In this document: positions 9,487-17,424 of the stretch, in pieces
Layout of the letters: each line of letters starts with the position of its first letter
Position numbering within the stretch: the stretch's first letter is position 1
NCBI RefSeq assembly: GCF_014705605.1
Contig: NZ_JACXIZ010000004.1
Coordinates: 1-64,000, forward strand
DNA: 64,000 nucleotides
Direction: 5' to 3'
Source of the DNA: Paenibacillus sabuli
GTDB taxonomy: Bacteria; Bacillota; Bacilli; Paenibacillales; Paenibacillaceae
Position numbers and translations under genes: made by a program
Notes under the pieces: model-generated
What the model saw: the letters and a program-made list of their open reading frames with translations, nothing else
Database searches by the model: none
What the model was told of the DNA's origin: nothing

Positions 9487-10199
9487 AGACCTACGGATTC
9501 GAGGATCACTGCTGGAAGGACATCGTGTCGCAAGAGCTGCTGGACATCTACAAGGCGTACGAGCGCGCCACGTACATCGGCAAACGCCCGGCGCTGCTCG
9601 CCATCGATCTGTACAATGCCAGCTATAAGGGCGGACGCAAGCCGGTCATCGAGCTGCAGGGCGAATATCCGAGCTCCTGCGGTATCCACGCGTGGGACGC
9701 GATCGAGCCGACCGAGCGGCTCTTCGCCAAGGTGCGCGAGCTCGGCATCCCCATCATCTACACGACGCGCGACACGCATACGGTCGCGCCGAAGCGGATC
9801 GGCTCGACCAACCGGCGGCTCAAGAACATCACCGACGACGCATACGACATCTTCGAGGCGTTCGCCCCGGAGCCGGGCGATCTGGTGATCTACAAGAGCC
9901 GGGCGAGCGCCTTCTTCGGCACGCCGTTGTCCGCCTATCTCAACATTATGGATGTCGACAGCCTGATCGTCTGCGGCGAATCGACGAGCGGCTGCGTGCG
10001 GGCGAGCGTGGTCGAGGCGTATTCGCACGGCTACCACGTGACGATGGTCGAGGAGTGCTGCTACGACCGCAGCCCGCTCTCGCACAAGGTCAACCTGTTC
10101 GACCTGCATCACAAGTACGCCGACGTCATGCATATTGACGAGGCGCTCGGCCACCTCGAGGCGCGGGCAGTCCCTGCGACGAGCGTGACGAGCAGCTAA
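9483..10199 (+). CDS. Isochorismatase-fold cysteine hydrolase 1
   Basis: A 238-residue cytosolic amidohydrolase of the isochorismatase-like superfamily. The expected catalytic triad is visible: Asp42 (LLAIDLYNAS), Lys138 (VIYKSRASAFFG) and Cys171 (ESTSGCVRAS). The TSGCVRA loop followed by KVNLFDLHHKYADV resembles N-carbamoylsarcosine amidase and maleamate amidohydrolase, not isochorismatase proper, so hydrolysis of a linear amide or carbamoyl group is the likeliest reaction. The start ATG overlaps the preceding stop. Two paralogues are in this window, at 10250 and 40841. Confidence 0.88.
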   Translation: MKTYGFEDHCWKDIVSQELLDIYKAYERATYIGKRPALLAIDLYNASYKGGRKPVIELQGEYPSSCGIHAWDAIEPTERLFAKVRELGIPIIYTTRDTHTVAPKRIGSTNRRLKNITDDAYDIFEAFAPEPGDLVIYKSRASAFFGTPLSAYLNIMDVDSLIVCGESTSGCVRASVVEAYSHGYHVTMVEECCYDRSPLSHKVNLFDLHHKYADVMHIDEALGHLEARAVPATSVTSS

Positions 10200-10249
10200 G
10201 GCAATACGGTTGGCCTTGGACGAAAAAAAAACTAAGGGAGTGGTAACGT

Positions 10250-10984
10250 ATGGCAGGATGGGATCAATTCATGACGGAGCGCGACAGGGAACACAATGAG
10301 GCGCGCGGCAAAAAGGAACCGTTCGGCTTCGGCACGAAGCCGGCGCTGATCATGATCGACTTCTACTACGGGGCGCTCGGTCTGACGCGGCAGCCGCTGA
10401 TGGAGCAGATCAAGACGCATCCCGGGGGCATGGGCCTGGAGGGGTGGGCCGCGGTCGATCAGGCAGCGATCCTGCTCGAGGCGGCGCGCAAAAACGGCAT
10501 CCCGGTCGTGCACGTCACCAAGCTCGACCGCGACAATGCGGTCGGCTGGGCAAAGCGCGTCGCCCGCAAGCGCCAATCCGACGCGTCGGACGCGAAGCTC
10601 TCCGACGAGCTGAAGGCGCGCTCGGCCGAAATTGTCGCCGAGGTGGCGCCGCTGGAGCACGAGCTGATCCTTCGCAAGGCTGCGCCGAGCGCCTTCAACG
10701 GCACGATCCTGCCGCACATGCTGCAGAGCTGGGGCATCGACACGCTGATCGCCTGCGGCGAATCGACGAGCGGCTGCGTGCGGGCGACCGTCGTAGACGG
10801 CACGACGCACAGCTTCAAGATGGGCGTCGTCGAGGAATGCACGTTCGACCGCACCGAGATGAGCCACTGGGTGAATCTGTTCGACCTCGACGCCAAGTAC
10901 GCCGACGTCGTCAAGCTGGCCGGCGCAATCGCCTACTTCGAGCAGGTCGGCAGCGCCGCCGCAGCGGCGGCTGCCAGCGTCTAG
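10250..10984 (+). CDS. Isochorismatase-fold cysteine hydrolase 2
   Basis: A 244-residue paralogue of the previous gene. Its triad is Asp37 (ALIMIDFYYG), Lys143 (LILRKAAPSAFNG) and Cys176 (ESTSGCVRAT). The downstream block HWVNLFDLDAKYADVV matches its neighbour. AAGGGAG lies 9-10 nt before the ATG. Adjacent paralogues may form a hetero-oligomer or act on successive amides; this is inference. It ends in an Ala-rich tail. Confidence 0.88.
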   Translation: MAGWDQFMTERDREHNEARGKKEPFGFGTKPALIMIDFYYGALGLTRQPLMEQIKTHPGGMGLEGWAAVDQAAILLEAARKNGIPVVHVTKLDRDNAVGWAKRVARKRQSDASDAKLSDELKARSAEIVAEVAPLEHELILRKAAPSAFNGTILPHMLQSWGIDTLIACGESTSGCVRATVVDGTTHSFKMGVVEECTFDRTEMSHWVNLFDLDAKYADVVKLAGAIAYFEQVGSAAAAAAASV

Positions 10985-11064
10985 CGGCGCTAAGCAGTGG
11001 AAGTCGGGTAGTCGCGGGCCGGATAAAGGGAGCGGCATGAACGTCCGAGGGAGGGAGCAGTCTT

Positions 11065-12267
11065 ATGGCGCGTAGCGCGGCGGTGACGATTTTATTCGTC
11101 TCGGCCACCTTGTATTGGATCGGCTTCAGCATGCTGCGGCCGATGGTGGCCCTATATTTCAACGATGCGGGCTACGCCATGGCGTGGATCGGCCTGCTGA
11201 TGGCGCTGCATGCCTTCGTGCCCGTGCTGCTGGCGATGCCGGCCGGGCAGGTAATCGACCGCATCGGCACCCGCCGCGCGATCGGCCTCGGCTCGGCGGT
11301 CATGCTGCTGAGCGGACTCTGCTACGTCTGGGGCGCGAGCGCCGGGCTGCTGCTGCCGATCCTGATCGCGCAGCTGTGCAACGGCGTCGGCAGTCTGCTC
11401 GGCTGGGGCGCCATGCAGGCCGCGATCGGCCAGAGCGCCAAGGGGCGGGCGTCCCGGCAAGGCAATCGCCTGTTGGCCAATTTTGCATTTGCCAATGCCC
11501 TGGCGCAATTCGCCGGCCCGATCCTCGGCGGTATCCTGGCTGACGCAGGCAGCTTCAATTGGGTGTTTCTCACGTTTTGCGGTTGTGCGGTGTTGTGCGG
11601 GGCGAGCGCGTTGTTCGTGCCGCGCATGCAGCGGCGTACAAGCAGCGCGGAGGTGGACTTTCAATTCTGGCGCAGCTACGGCAGCGGCGTGGACCTGCTG
11701 CGGCACAACCGGGCGTTCAGTATCGCGATGCTGTTCAACGGCGTGCTGTTCATTCTCGTCGATGTGAAGAGCACGTTCCTGCCCATCTATCTGGCGAATC
11801 TCGCCTACTCCAACACGCAGATCGGCACGCTGCTCTCGATCGGCGGCGTCGCGTCGATCGTCATCCGTCCGCTCGTGGGCACGCTGATGGATCGGCTCGG
11901 ACCGCGCTGGATTCTGCATGGCAGTCTGTGGGCGGGGTGTGCCTGTCTGGCGGCGCTGATGCTGGAGCCCGGCTATGCGGGCATCGCCGCCATCGTCTTC
12001 GTATGGGGACTGTGCACCGGCGTGAATCAGCCGATCGCGCTCATCCTGGTCGCCCGCACGGTGGCGAGCGAGCGCCAGGGCATGGGCATGAGCCTGCGCA
12101 CGATGGCCAATCGGATCATCCAGGTCGTCAATCCGGTGGCGATCGGCGGCATCTCGGCGCTGATCGGCCTCACCTGGAGCTTCGGCCTCATCGCGGCGTC
12201 GCTGCTCGGCTTCAGCCTGGCGATGCGAGGCGCGATGACCGAGCCGGAGCGCGAGCGTTACAGTTGA
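11065..12267 (+). CDS. MFS transporter (second of two in the operon)
   Basis: A 400-residue, 12-helix protein with the MFS motif AGQVIDRIGTRRAIG between helices 2 and 3 and RPLVGTLMDRLGPR in the second half. It resembles the MFS gene at 8236 in layout, so the operon carries two likely diverged exporters. GGGAGGGAG precedes the ATG. It is the last gene before a terminator-like hairpin. The substrate is unknown. Confidence 0.85.
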   Translation: MARSAAVTILFVSATLYWIGFSMLRPMVALYFNDAGYAMAWIGLLMALHAFVPVLLAMPAGQVIDRIGTRRAIGLGSAVMLLSGLCYVWGASAGLLLPILIAQLCNGVGSLLGWGAMQAAIGQSAKGRASRQGNRLLANFAFANALAQFAGPILGGILADAGSFNWVFLTFCGCAVLCGASALFVPRMQRRTSSAEVDFQFWRSYGSGVDLLRHNRAFSIAMLFNGVLFILVDVKSTFLPIYLANLAYSNTQIGTLLSIGGVASIVIRPLVGTLMDRLGPRWILHGSLWAGCACLAALMLEPGYAGIAAIVFVWGLCTGVNQPIALILVARTVASERQGMGMSLRTMANRIIQVVNPVAIGGISALIGLTWSFGLIAASLLGFSLAMRGAMTEPERERYS

Positions 12268-12290
12268 TCGTTGTTGCATAGGTGGTCCAG

Positions 12291-12318
12291 CCCCGGCCGG
12301 TCGGTCGGGGTGATTTTG
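12291..12318 (+). terminator. Probable terminator of the importer/hydrolase operon
   Basis: Hairpin CCCCGGCC-GGTC-GGTCGGGG (stem with G-T pairs) followed by TGATTTTGT. The T-run is short, so this is moderate evidence. Confidence 0.5.
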
Positions 12319-12420
12319 TATGTATGGCATGAATGCAAGCAGGACCCACACATTCGAATCGGAATCGACATGATGCCAAGGTGGAGCGGTCTCCGCTGTG
12401 TGGACGAGTCGGTCAAGTCT

Positions 12421-12514
12421 CGGCGTCATGGCGGGCGCGCAGAAGTAAAGGTGGTGGAGACCGGTAGGATATTTTTCTTATCGAAGGGAACGGTGCGCAA
12501 TTACATCTCGAAGG
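12421..12514 (+). pseudogene. Left half of a split NarL/FixJ-type response-regulator HTH
   Basis: In-frame translation gives AEVKVVETGR followed by FFLSKGTVRNYISK, the core of a LuxR/NarL HTH (compare REAEVLKLVETG and LFLSEGTVRNYIS). The segment between these blocks is shortened and no receiver domain is visible upstream, so this is an eroded remnant. It breaks at 12514, where the 12513-16304 element begins; the other half resumes at 16305. Confidence 0.65.
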
Positions 12515-12612
12515 AGATGTGGTTTGAAACACACCCATTCAATAAAGGCTAAAACCCTTATTTTGCGCAGCTCCGGCTGCCCGGCCAGCAAGACGGGGAA
12601 GAGTGACCGCGC

Positions 12613-13071
12613 ATGCCGCACCGCCATGGCTATTTCACCCGCTTGCACACGCCCAATGTGCGTGTCCTCCACCACAGCTTGCCCTTCCGGCAAATGAAAG
12701 AGCACTTGGCCTGGCGGTCGTGGCTGCATGCGAAGAAGGGGAGCCGATCGCCAAGCTTGCCGCGGTTATGTGAAGCTTCACATAACCGCGGGAAGGTTGA
12801 GCGCCTGTTCCAATTTGTGGACTCGAGCTTCCGCCCCGAGGTGCAGACGCTCATCCATAGCGGGGAAGTGAGTACGCTAGAGCAGCTCAATGCCTCCCTG
12901 CGCAGTTGGCTGGATGGCTACTACCATGTGCGCGAGCACGGCAGCACGAAGCAGCCGCCCAAGGAACGATTCGAAGCGAGTCAGAAGCCGCGCAAGCGGC
13001 GGGAAGCCCAGGCAGAGCGAAGCATCCTGGTCGTCAAGGAGAAGGCGGTATTCGGGGGCGAAAATGAATAA
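12613..13071 (+). pseudogene. DDE transposase (integrase-core) C-terminal remnant
   Basis: The last ~95 residues match the C-terminus of rve-type DDE transposases of the kind paired with an AAA ATPase: GKVERLFQFVDSSFRPEV, then LRSWLDGYYHVREHGSTKQ and a basic tail. The catalytic Glu region precedes GKVERLF in intact relatives, but here the upstream 60 residues are unrelated and a 32-bp palindrome (12760-12791) sits exactly at the boundary. The Asp residues of the catalytic triad are missing, so the protein is non-functional. It lies just inside the left inverted repeat of the element. Confidence 0.7.
12760..12791. repeat. Perfect 32-bp palindrome
   Basis: CCGCGGTTATGTGAAG is followed immediately by its exact reverse complement, with no spacer. 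It lies at the point where transposase homology begins. It may mark an inversion junction or a small palindromic insertion. Confidence 0.9.
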
Positions 13072-13092
13072 CAGGGAGACTTCAAGGTTTCG

Positions 13093-13308
13093 TTGATTGA
13101 TATTACGACGCAACCGCTCCGCTCTATTGAAGTACAAAGGACAATAGAGGTACCACAAAAACTGAAAGAGATTTTGTTCGAAGCATGGGGAAATGCGATG
13201 AGCGAAGATGATTTCACGAATAATTACACACTTTGGTACCATAAGCTCCAGAGGTTTACGACAAATCAGTTGTTTGATCGAGCGATTTATGTCGGCAAGA
13301 GTGAATAA
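13093..13308 (+). CDS. Small hypothetical protein, possibly a C-terminal fragment
   Basis: A frame of 71 codons from a TTG with no convincing ribosome binding site. The product (IDITTQPLRSIEVQ, then TNNYTLWYHKLQRF) is not recognised, but its AT-rich codon use matches the AT-rich cargo. As it abuts the transposase remnant, its N-terminus may have been lost. A weak 6-bp hairpin (AGCCCT / AGGGCT, 13308-13327) follows. Confidence 0.35.
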   Translation: MIDITTQPLRSIEVQRTIEVPQKLKEILFEAWGNAMSEDDFTNNYTLWYHKLQRFTTNQLFDRAIYVGKSE

Positions 13309-13339
13309 GCCCTCACATAAAAGGGCTATGCTTTAATAA

Positions 13340-13390
13340 GCAAAAACAAACCAAGCGAATGCTGTCCATTGCTGGATGTCATCGCTTGGT
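13340..13390 (-). terminator. Terminator of the minus-strand retropepsin operon
   Basis: On the minus strand ACCAAGCGA (13382-13390) pairs with TCGCTTGG (13351-13358) and is followed by TTTGTTTTTGC. It directly abuts the stop codon of the protease gene. Confidence 0.65.
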
Positions 13391-13780
13391 CTAATTTTCA
13401 AGTTCGATATTCATGGTTTCGAAATTCACCTTGCATTTTGCTTTCATCATAAAATCAATGCCAACGATTCCATCAAATCCATAAGGTTCTCGAATCGAGC
13501 CAAGCTGAATCGAAAAATCATTTAAAGCAACCTGTTCAATATGAAGTTCGGAAATTTGCTGTTCATAGCAAATCTCGCTGGTTCCCCCTACCCCATACAT
13601 TCGCTTGGCTCGTCCATTGATGAAATCAATGTGGATGCCTATTGCATCTAATGCATCGGTATCAAACACTGTTGCCGCACAGCCCGTGTCAAACAGCACA
13701 TTGTGCAGAACGACAGATTGGTCATTTCGAGTTAATGTCAAGGAAACGATAGGCAAGCCGCTCTGAAGTCTTATCTTCAT
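13391..13780 (-). CDS. Retropepsin-like aspartic protease
   Basis: A 129-residue single-domain aspartyl protease. The active-site motif is VLFDTGCAATVFD (DTG with hydrophobic flanks), followed by the flap-like region GVGGTSEI and the late DGIVGIDFM block typical of retropepsins. One active site per chain implies a homodimer. No signal peptide is seen, so it should act in the cytoplasm. The start overlaps the stop of the upstream partner by 4 nt (ATGA). Codon use is AT-rich like the rest of the element. The substrate is unknown; the upstream partner is an obvious candidate. Confidence 0.8.
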   Translation of the reverse strand: MKIRLQSGLPIVSLTLTRNDQSVVLHNVLFDTGCAATVFDTDALDAIGIHIDFINGRAKRMYGVGGTSEICYEQQISELHIEQVALNDFSIQLGSIREPYGFDGIVGIDFMMKAKCKVNFETMNIELEN

Positions 13781-14046
13781 ATTTGCTGCCGCACTCCTGA
13801 AAAAAACTCTTCTACAACCTCAACATCACTTCTACTCGTATGGAATACATACAGCTCACGAGTCGGATGTAACTTATGCAGTTCTTTATAACCGCTCCAT
13901 GCTTCCTGCGGATTAACATAATCCTGAATGACTGCCATTTCCTCTAATTGACGTACACGATTGCTGGAGCTTGCCTTGATTGCCTCAACTAGCACAAAAC
14001 GACTTGGATGTAGTTCGGTAATTTCTCCCCATTTCATCGGCTTCAC
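13777..14046 (-). CDS. Hypothetical partner protein of the retropepsin
   Basis: An 89-residue protein beginning MKPMKWGEITELHPSRFVLV, with later YVFHTSRSDVEVVEEFF. I do not recognise a named domain. GAGGTG lies 6 nt before the ATG. It is translationally coupled to the downstream retropepsin, which suggests a functional pair (substrate, regulator or toxin-antitoxin-like arrangement; the last is only inference). Confidence 0.75.
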   Translation of the reverse strand: MKPMKWGEITELHPSRFVLVEAIKASSSNRVRQLEEMAVIQDYVNPQEAWSGYKELHKLHPTRELYVFHTSRSDVEVVEEFFSGVRQQI

Positions 14047-14070
14047 CTCGCGTGAAATTGTAGTATTCCT

Positions 14071-14079
14071 ATTATAGCA
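14071..14079 (-). promoter_or_regulatory. Extended -10 promoter of the retropepsin pair
   Basis: On the minus strand TGC-TATAAT forms an extended -10 element about 25 nt before the start codon at 14046. No clear -35 is seen. Confidence 0.5.
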
Positions 14080-14172
14080 TAGTTATCTTCGGATAAAGGA
14101 TGTGAGTGCGGAGTTTGTAATTATATGGTACGATTTAGTTACTAAGACCTAGCTTTGAATGGAGGGAGAGAA

Positions 14173-15054
14173 ATGCCATCCCCTTTAACTGAAAAGGAAG
14201 TTAATCGATTATTTCAATTGTTGGATGACAATCAATTAATCTTTTTGCAGAGCTATTTGAAGCAAAGTAAAAAAAGTAAATGGTTAGAGAAACTCGCTCA
14301 TAAAAAGGGAATTGTGCTGCATTCCAACGTTTCAATAGATGAGGTTTGGGAAAAATTAAACGACTGGGAGCTGAAAGAGATACTAGATGGTGGTTATGGT
14401 AACCGCCCGTATAAATGTGAATGCGGAATAACGCTTAGATACTGCTATATCGTTCATCATCGCAAGGAGAATAAGACATACCAGCTTGGAGAAACTTGCT
14501 TGGGGAACTATACGATGATGTCTGCTGAACTGATTAAAGATATTACGAATGGTTTTCATAAAATTGATCTTGAACGTGACGAGATACTCATTCGATATGA
14601 GCAGGGCTGGGATTTGCCGACTGATTATAACGAACTGCCTTTGACGGAAGATTTGAGAACACAAATTGATATTGGTCTTCCTTTCTCATCTATTCAAGTT
14701 AATAAGATTGAGAAAATGTTTCAGCATGAATTATTGCAAGTAAGACGACAAAGAGAACTGGACAGAATAGCACAATTACGCATGCGCCAATCAGCTTTCG
14801 TTAGTTCTTCTGACGTTTCTTTATACTCCCCTTCAAGAATTCAATCCGTGACTTATGAAGATGTAATATCTCAACACTTAGCTAACTTAAAGCTAATAAG
14901 GGAGCATGAGCATAGAATTACGTATCCAGTGATGCTTGATAAGTGGAATGATTTACAAGAAATGATGAAAAATTTGAGGCGAGGAGAAAATTTTGATTAT
15001 TCAAAGTTTTTATCTCGAATGTTCGAACTCTTATATTATTTGAAATTGTATTAA
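14173..15054 (+). CDS. Hypothetical protein with a Cys-rich, possibly zinc-binding, segment
   Basis: A 293-residue AT-rich gene. The N-terminus (LTEKEVNRLFQLLDDNQL) looks helical. At about residues 78-110 lies YKCECGITLRYCYIVHHRK followed by LGETCLGNYT, where the cysteines and histidines could hold a metal. Similar segments occur in Bacillus proteins of unknown function, perhaps DUF3895, from memory. The ATG at 14173 is preceded by GGAGGGAG; a TTG at 14155 overlaps that site and is unlikely. It stands alone between the protease pair and the broken kinase. The function is not known. Confidence 0.75.
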   Translation: MPSPLTEKEVNRLFQLLDDNQLIFLQSYLKQSKKSKWLEKLAHKKGIVLHSNVSIDEVWEKLNDWELKEILDGGYGNRPYKCECGITLRYCYIVHHRKENKTYQLGETCLGNYTMMSAELIKDITNGFHKIDLERDEILIRYEQGWDLPTDYNELPLTEDLRTQIDIGLPFSSIQVNKIEKMFQHELLQVRRQRELDRIAQLRMRQSAFVSSSDVSLYSPSRIQSVTYEDVISQHLANLKLIREHEHRITYPVMLDKWNDLQEMMKNLRRGENFDYSKFLSRMFELLYYLKLY

Positions 15055-15087
15055 ATGAGATGAGTAATAGCTGAGAGGAGAGTAATA

Positions 15088-15736
15088 GTGGCTTCATATC
15101 ATGTAGAGAAAATGAGCGGTCTGACTATTGGAGGCTATAAAATAATTGAGCATTTAGGTTCTGGAGGGAATGCTGATGTCTTCAAAGTAATGAATAGACA
15201 ACGACAGTACGTTGCAATGAAATTACTTATTGTATCTAAAAGCAGATTTGAAAAAAATATGCTCGTTTCAAGGATGAAATAAAAGTTGTCAAACAGAACC
15301 AAGATGAAATTCAGGGTATCATTCCTGTGCTGGATATTTATCTTCCAATAAACCGGATTCAAATAACCGACCTTGGTATACAATGCCAATCGCTGATCCT
15401 TTAAGTCAATATTCAAAGAGGCTCGAAAATGTTGTTGAAGTTGTTACGTGTATTCATTCTTTAAGCAAAGTGCTAGTTATGCTTCATGAGAAAGGAATTG
15501 TTCATAGAGATATTAAGCCAAGCAACATTTACTATTATAATGATGTATGGGTATTTGGTGATTTTGGGTTGGTGGATTACCCCGAGAAGACTGATTTAAC
15601 TGAAAAGGGGGAGTCGGTGGGACCTAAAAATACTATTGCACCCGAGATGAAGCGAGATGCAATTAACGCGAATGGTAAGCCAGCAGATGTTTATTCTTTG
15701 GCAAAAACATTTTACTTTATAGTGGGAGGTGGCTTT
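15088..15736 (+). pseudogene. Serine/threonine protein kinase, broken by two frameshifts and truncated
   Basis: Three frames together spell a Hanks-type kinase: the glycine loop LGSGGNADVFKV and Lys motif VAMKLL (15088-15258), then ARFKDEIKVVKQNQ (15262-15370), then PWYTMPIADP, the catalytic loop HRDIKPSN, DFG and DVYSLAKT (15371 onward). The first shift falls near an A-run at 15250-15258, the second near 15360-15375. Subdomains X-XI are missing, and the last frame runs into the next gene. A GTG start follows GAGAGGAG. Sequencing error could explain one shift but not the missing C-terminus. Confidence 0.8.
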
Positions 15737-16237
15737 ATGATAAAGAGAAGCATTTCATTTTTATTCATTTTTATGTTGTTTTTAACCGGTTGTACGACCT
15801 ATAAAAATGTCAAAACAGAACAATTGACCGATTTTAAAAAGAGTGTTCGCACGGAATATAAAGAAATAGCTGATCTGAAAATCCAAATGGCACCGACCCG
15901 GGTAGCGTTTAATTATTATCTCAAAGAAAATACAGATAAAGAGGTCAGCGAGAAAATTTTTATAGAGACAAGAGAACTGATCCTTACAGAGGAGTTTAAG
16001 GAAACTACAATAGAAAAGAGCTATTTTAAACATTATGCTGAAGGTGATGACCAGCCCTACCCACACATTATTATTCGATTTCACAGCAATCAAAAAGACA
16101 AGGCGGATTACGAATATATGTCCTCCTATTATGGTACTGGGGTCGAGGGAGTGAATGCTACAGATCGATCAATAGATAATTATCAAACATGGTACTTTGA
16201 TGATTATGAAAAAACACCTGTAATTGTTACCCCGTAA
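15737..16237 (+). CDS. Small hypothetical lipoprotein
   Basis: A 166-residue product with a clear lipoprotein signal (MIKRSISFLFIFMLFLTGC; lipobox FLTGC). The ATG at 15737 has GGGAGG 7-8 nt upstream. Its frame is continuous with the kinase remnant, so it would be read as a kinase fusion if the start were ignored. The mature part is charged with no recognised domain and ends near the right inverted repeat of the element. The function is unknown. Confidence 0.75.
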   Translation: MIKRSISFLFIFMLFLTGCTTYKNVKTEQLTDFKKSVRTEYKEIADLKIQMAPTRVAFNYYLKENTDKEVSEKIFIETRELILTEEFKETTIEKSYFKHYAEGDDQPYPHIIIRFHSNQKDKADYEYMSSYYGTGVEGVNATDRSIDNYQTWYFDDYEKTPVIVTP

Positions 16238-16304
16238 AATGTAGCAAACCTGAATTAGGTAAATCTCCATTTATCTCTTCCGGCGTACTTCAAACCACAT
16301 CTCC

Positions 16305-16373
16305 AAGGTCATGCAAAAGCTGGAGGCCAAAAATCGCATTGACGCTGTAAGGATCGCGCGGCGTCGGGGCTAG
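16305..16373 (+). pseudogene. Right half of the split response-regulator HTH
   Basis: Directly after the right inverted repeat the frame reads KVMQKLEAKNRIDAVRIA and a short Arg-rich tail to TAG at 16371. This is the standard C-terminus of NarL/FixJ regulators (HISKVMQKL, then NR.DAV). Joined at AAGG to the left half at 12514 it restores a continuous HTH. Confidence 0.7.
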
Positions 16374-16519
16374 CCGGAGCTATCCCAGGAAATCCATCCG
16401 CCGCAATCAAACAGGGCGCCCGCGCGTCAGATGACGCAGGGGAGCCCGCAAAGCGAGCTGGATCATTGTCGCGCTTCCCATCCTCCAAGGGCCACAAGCC
16501 CTGACCTGAACTGCCCTGC

Positions 16520-17344
16520 TCAGGACTTGGTGGACAGGAACGCCAGCAGCTCTTCGTTGAACTTGTCCGGCTCGTCGAACAGCATGCCGTGGCCGCTGCG
16601 CTCGAAGGTGACGAGGCGCGCGCCCGGGATGGCCTGCTGCTGCGACACCGCCAGCTCCGGCACACAGATCTTGTCCAGCGCGCCGTGGAAGATGACGGTG
16701 TCGACGCTGCCGATGCGGGTCAGATCCTCGCGCAGATCCTCGTCCCGCAGCGTCTCGAGCGTGCCGACGGTGCCCCATGCCGAGGCCTGCAGTCCGAGCT
16801 GGTGCAGCCATTGCTGGAAGGGCTCGCTGATGCTGCCGTCCGCGTTCTCCAGGAAGAGGCTTCCGAACTCCTTGAGGAAAGCGGGCCGGTCGCTCTGCAG
16901 CGCCTGAAGCTGCTCATTTACCTCATCCTTGGTCATGCCATGCGGGTAGCCGTCGCGCTGCGTGAACAGCGGCGCCGCCGCGCCGAGCAGCGCCAACCGG
17001 GCGATGCCGTGTCCGGCATGACGGGCCATGTAGCGCGTCGCGATCGCCCCGCCGACCGAGAAGCCGACAAGCGCAGCGTTGTCCAACTGCAGACGGTCGA
17101 TCACCGCCCGCACATCGTCGGCGAGGCGGTCATAGCCGTAGCCCGCAGCCGGCGCGTCCGAGCGGCCAAAGCCGCGCTGGTCAAGCGCGACAACGCGGAA
17201 GCCGCGGCGCGTCAGCGCGGTGATCTGATATTCGAACATGGCGTGATTAAGCGGCCAGCCGTGCAGCAGCAGCACGGCCGGTCCTTCGCCCGTATCCCGC
17301 ACATAGACATTCACATTCGGTTCAACCTCGATATAGTGACCCAT
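16520..17344 (-). CDS. Alpha/beta hydrolase, non-haem chloroperoxidase/esterase-like
   Basis: A 274-residue cytosolic alpha/beta hydrolase. The oxyanion loop is HGWPLNH, the nucleophile Ser96 lies in GFSVGG, and Asp224 (HGALDKICVP) and His252 (SGHGM) complete the triad. The HGWP and FSVGG motifs are those of the cofactor-free haloperoxidase/esterase group. It is the last gene of a minus-strand set after MarR and the flavin monooxygenase, about 80 nt downstream. The substrate is unknown. Confidence 0.9.
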   Translation of the reverse strand: MGHYIEVEPNVNVYVRDTGEGPAVLLLHGWPLNHAMFEYQITALTRRGFRVVALDQRGFGRSDAPAAGYGYDRLADDVRAVIDRLQLDNAALVGFSVGGAIATRYMARHAGHGIARLALLGAAAPLFTQRDGYPHGMTKDEVNEQLQALQSDRPAFLKEFGSLFLENADGSISEPFQQWLHQLGLQASAWGTVGTLETLRDEDLREDLTRIGSVDTVIFHGALDKICVPELAVSQQQAIPGARLVTFERSGHGMLFDEPDKFNEELLAFLSTKS

Positions 17345-17424
17345 TATATAGACTCCTTTCGGTAGAGCGGAATGGATGATCTCCTACTCTCCTTACCCCC
17401 AGCGGGGCGGAGCCAATCGGCCAA

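Larger units (their letters stand above)
12513..16304. mobile_element. 3.8-kb AT-rich inserted element bounded by 16-bp perfect inverted repeats
   Basis: GGAGATGTGGTTTGAA at 12513-12528 is the exact reverse complement of 16289-16304. Flanking AAGG (12511-12514 and 16305-16308) looks like a 4-bp target duplication overlapping the repeat edge. Removing the insert rejoins a response-regulator HTH in frame as GTVRNYISKVMQKLEAKNR. Inside are a DDE-transposase remnant, AT-rich genes quite unlike the GC-rich surroundings, and broken genes. The transposase is truncated, so the element is probably immobile now. The family of the element is not identified. Confidence 0.7.

Noticed and set aside
12271-12552. 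A 93-codon plus-strand open frame as a real small gene
   Set aside because: Its only recognisable part is the broken response-regulator HTH, and the end runs into the inserted element.
12553-12612. Minus-strand LLAGQPELRK, like the sensor motif of transposition ATPases
   Set aside because: Only about 15 residues match and the flanks do not, so it is not listed as a gene remnant; it is mentioned with the palindrome.
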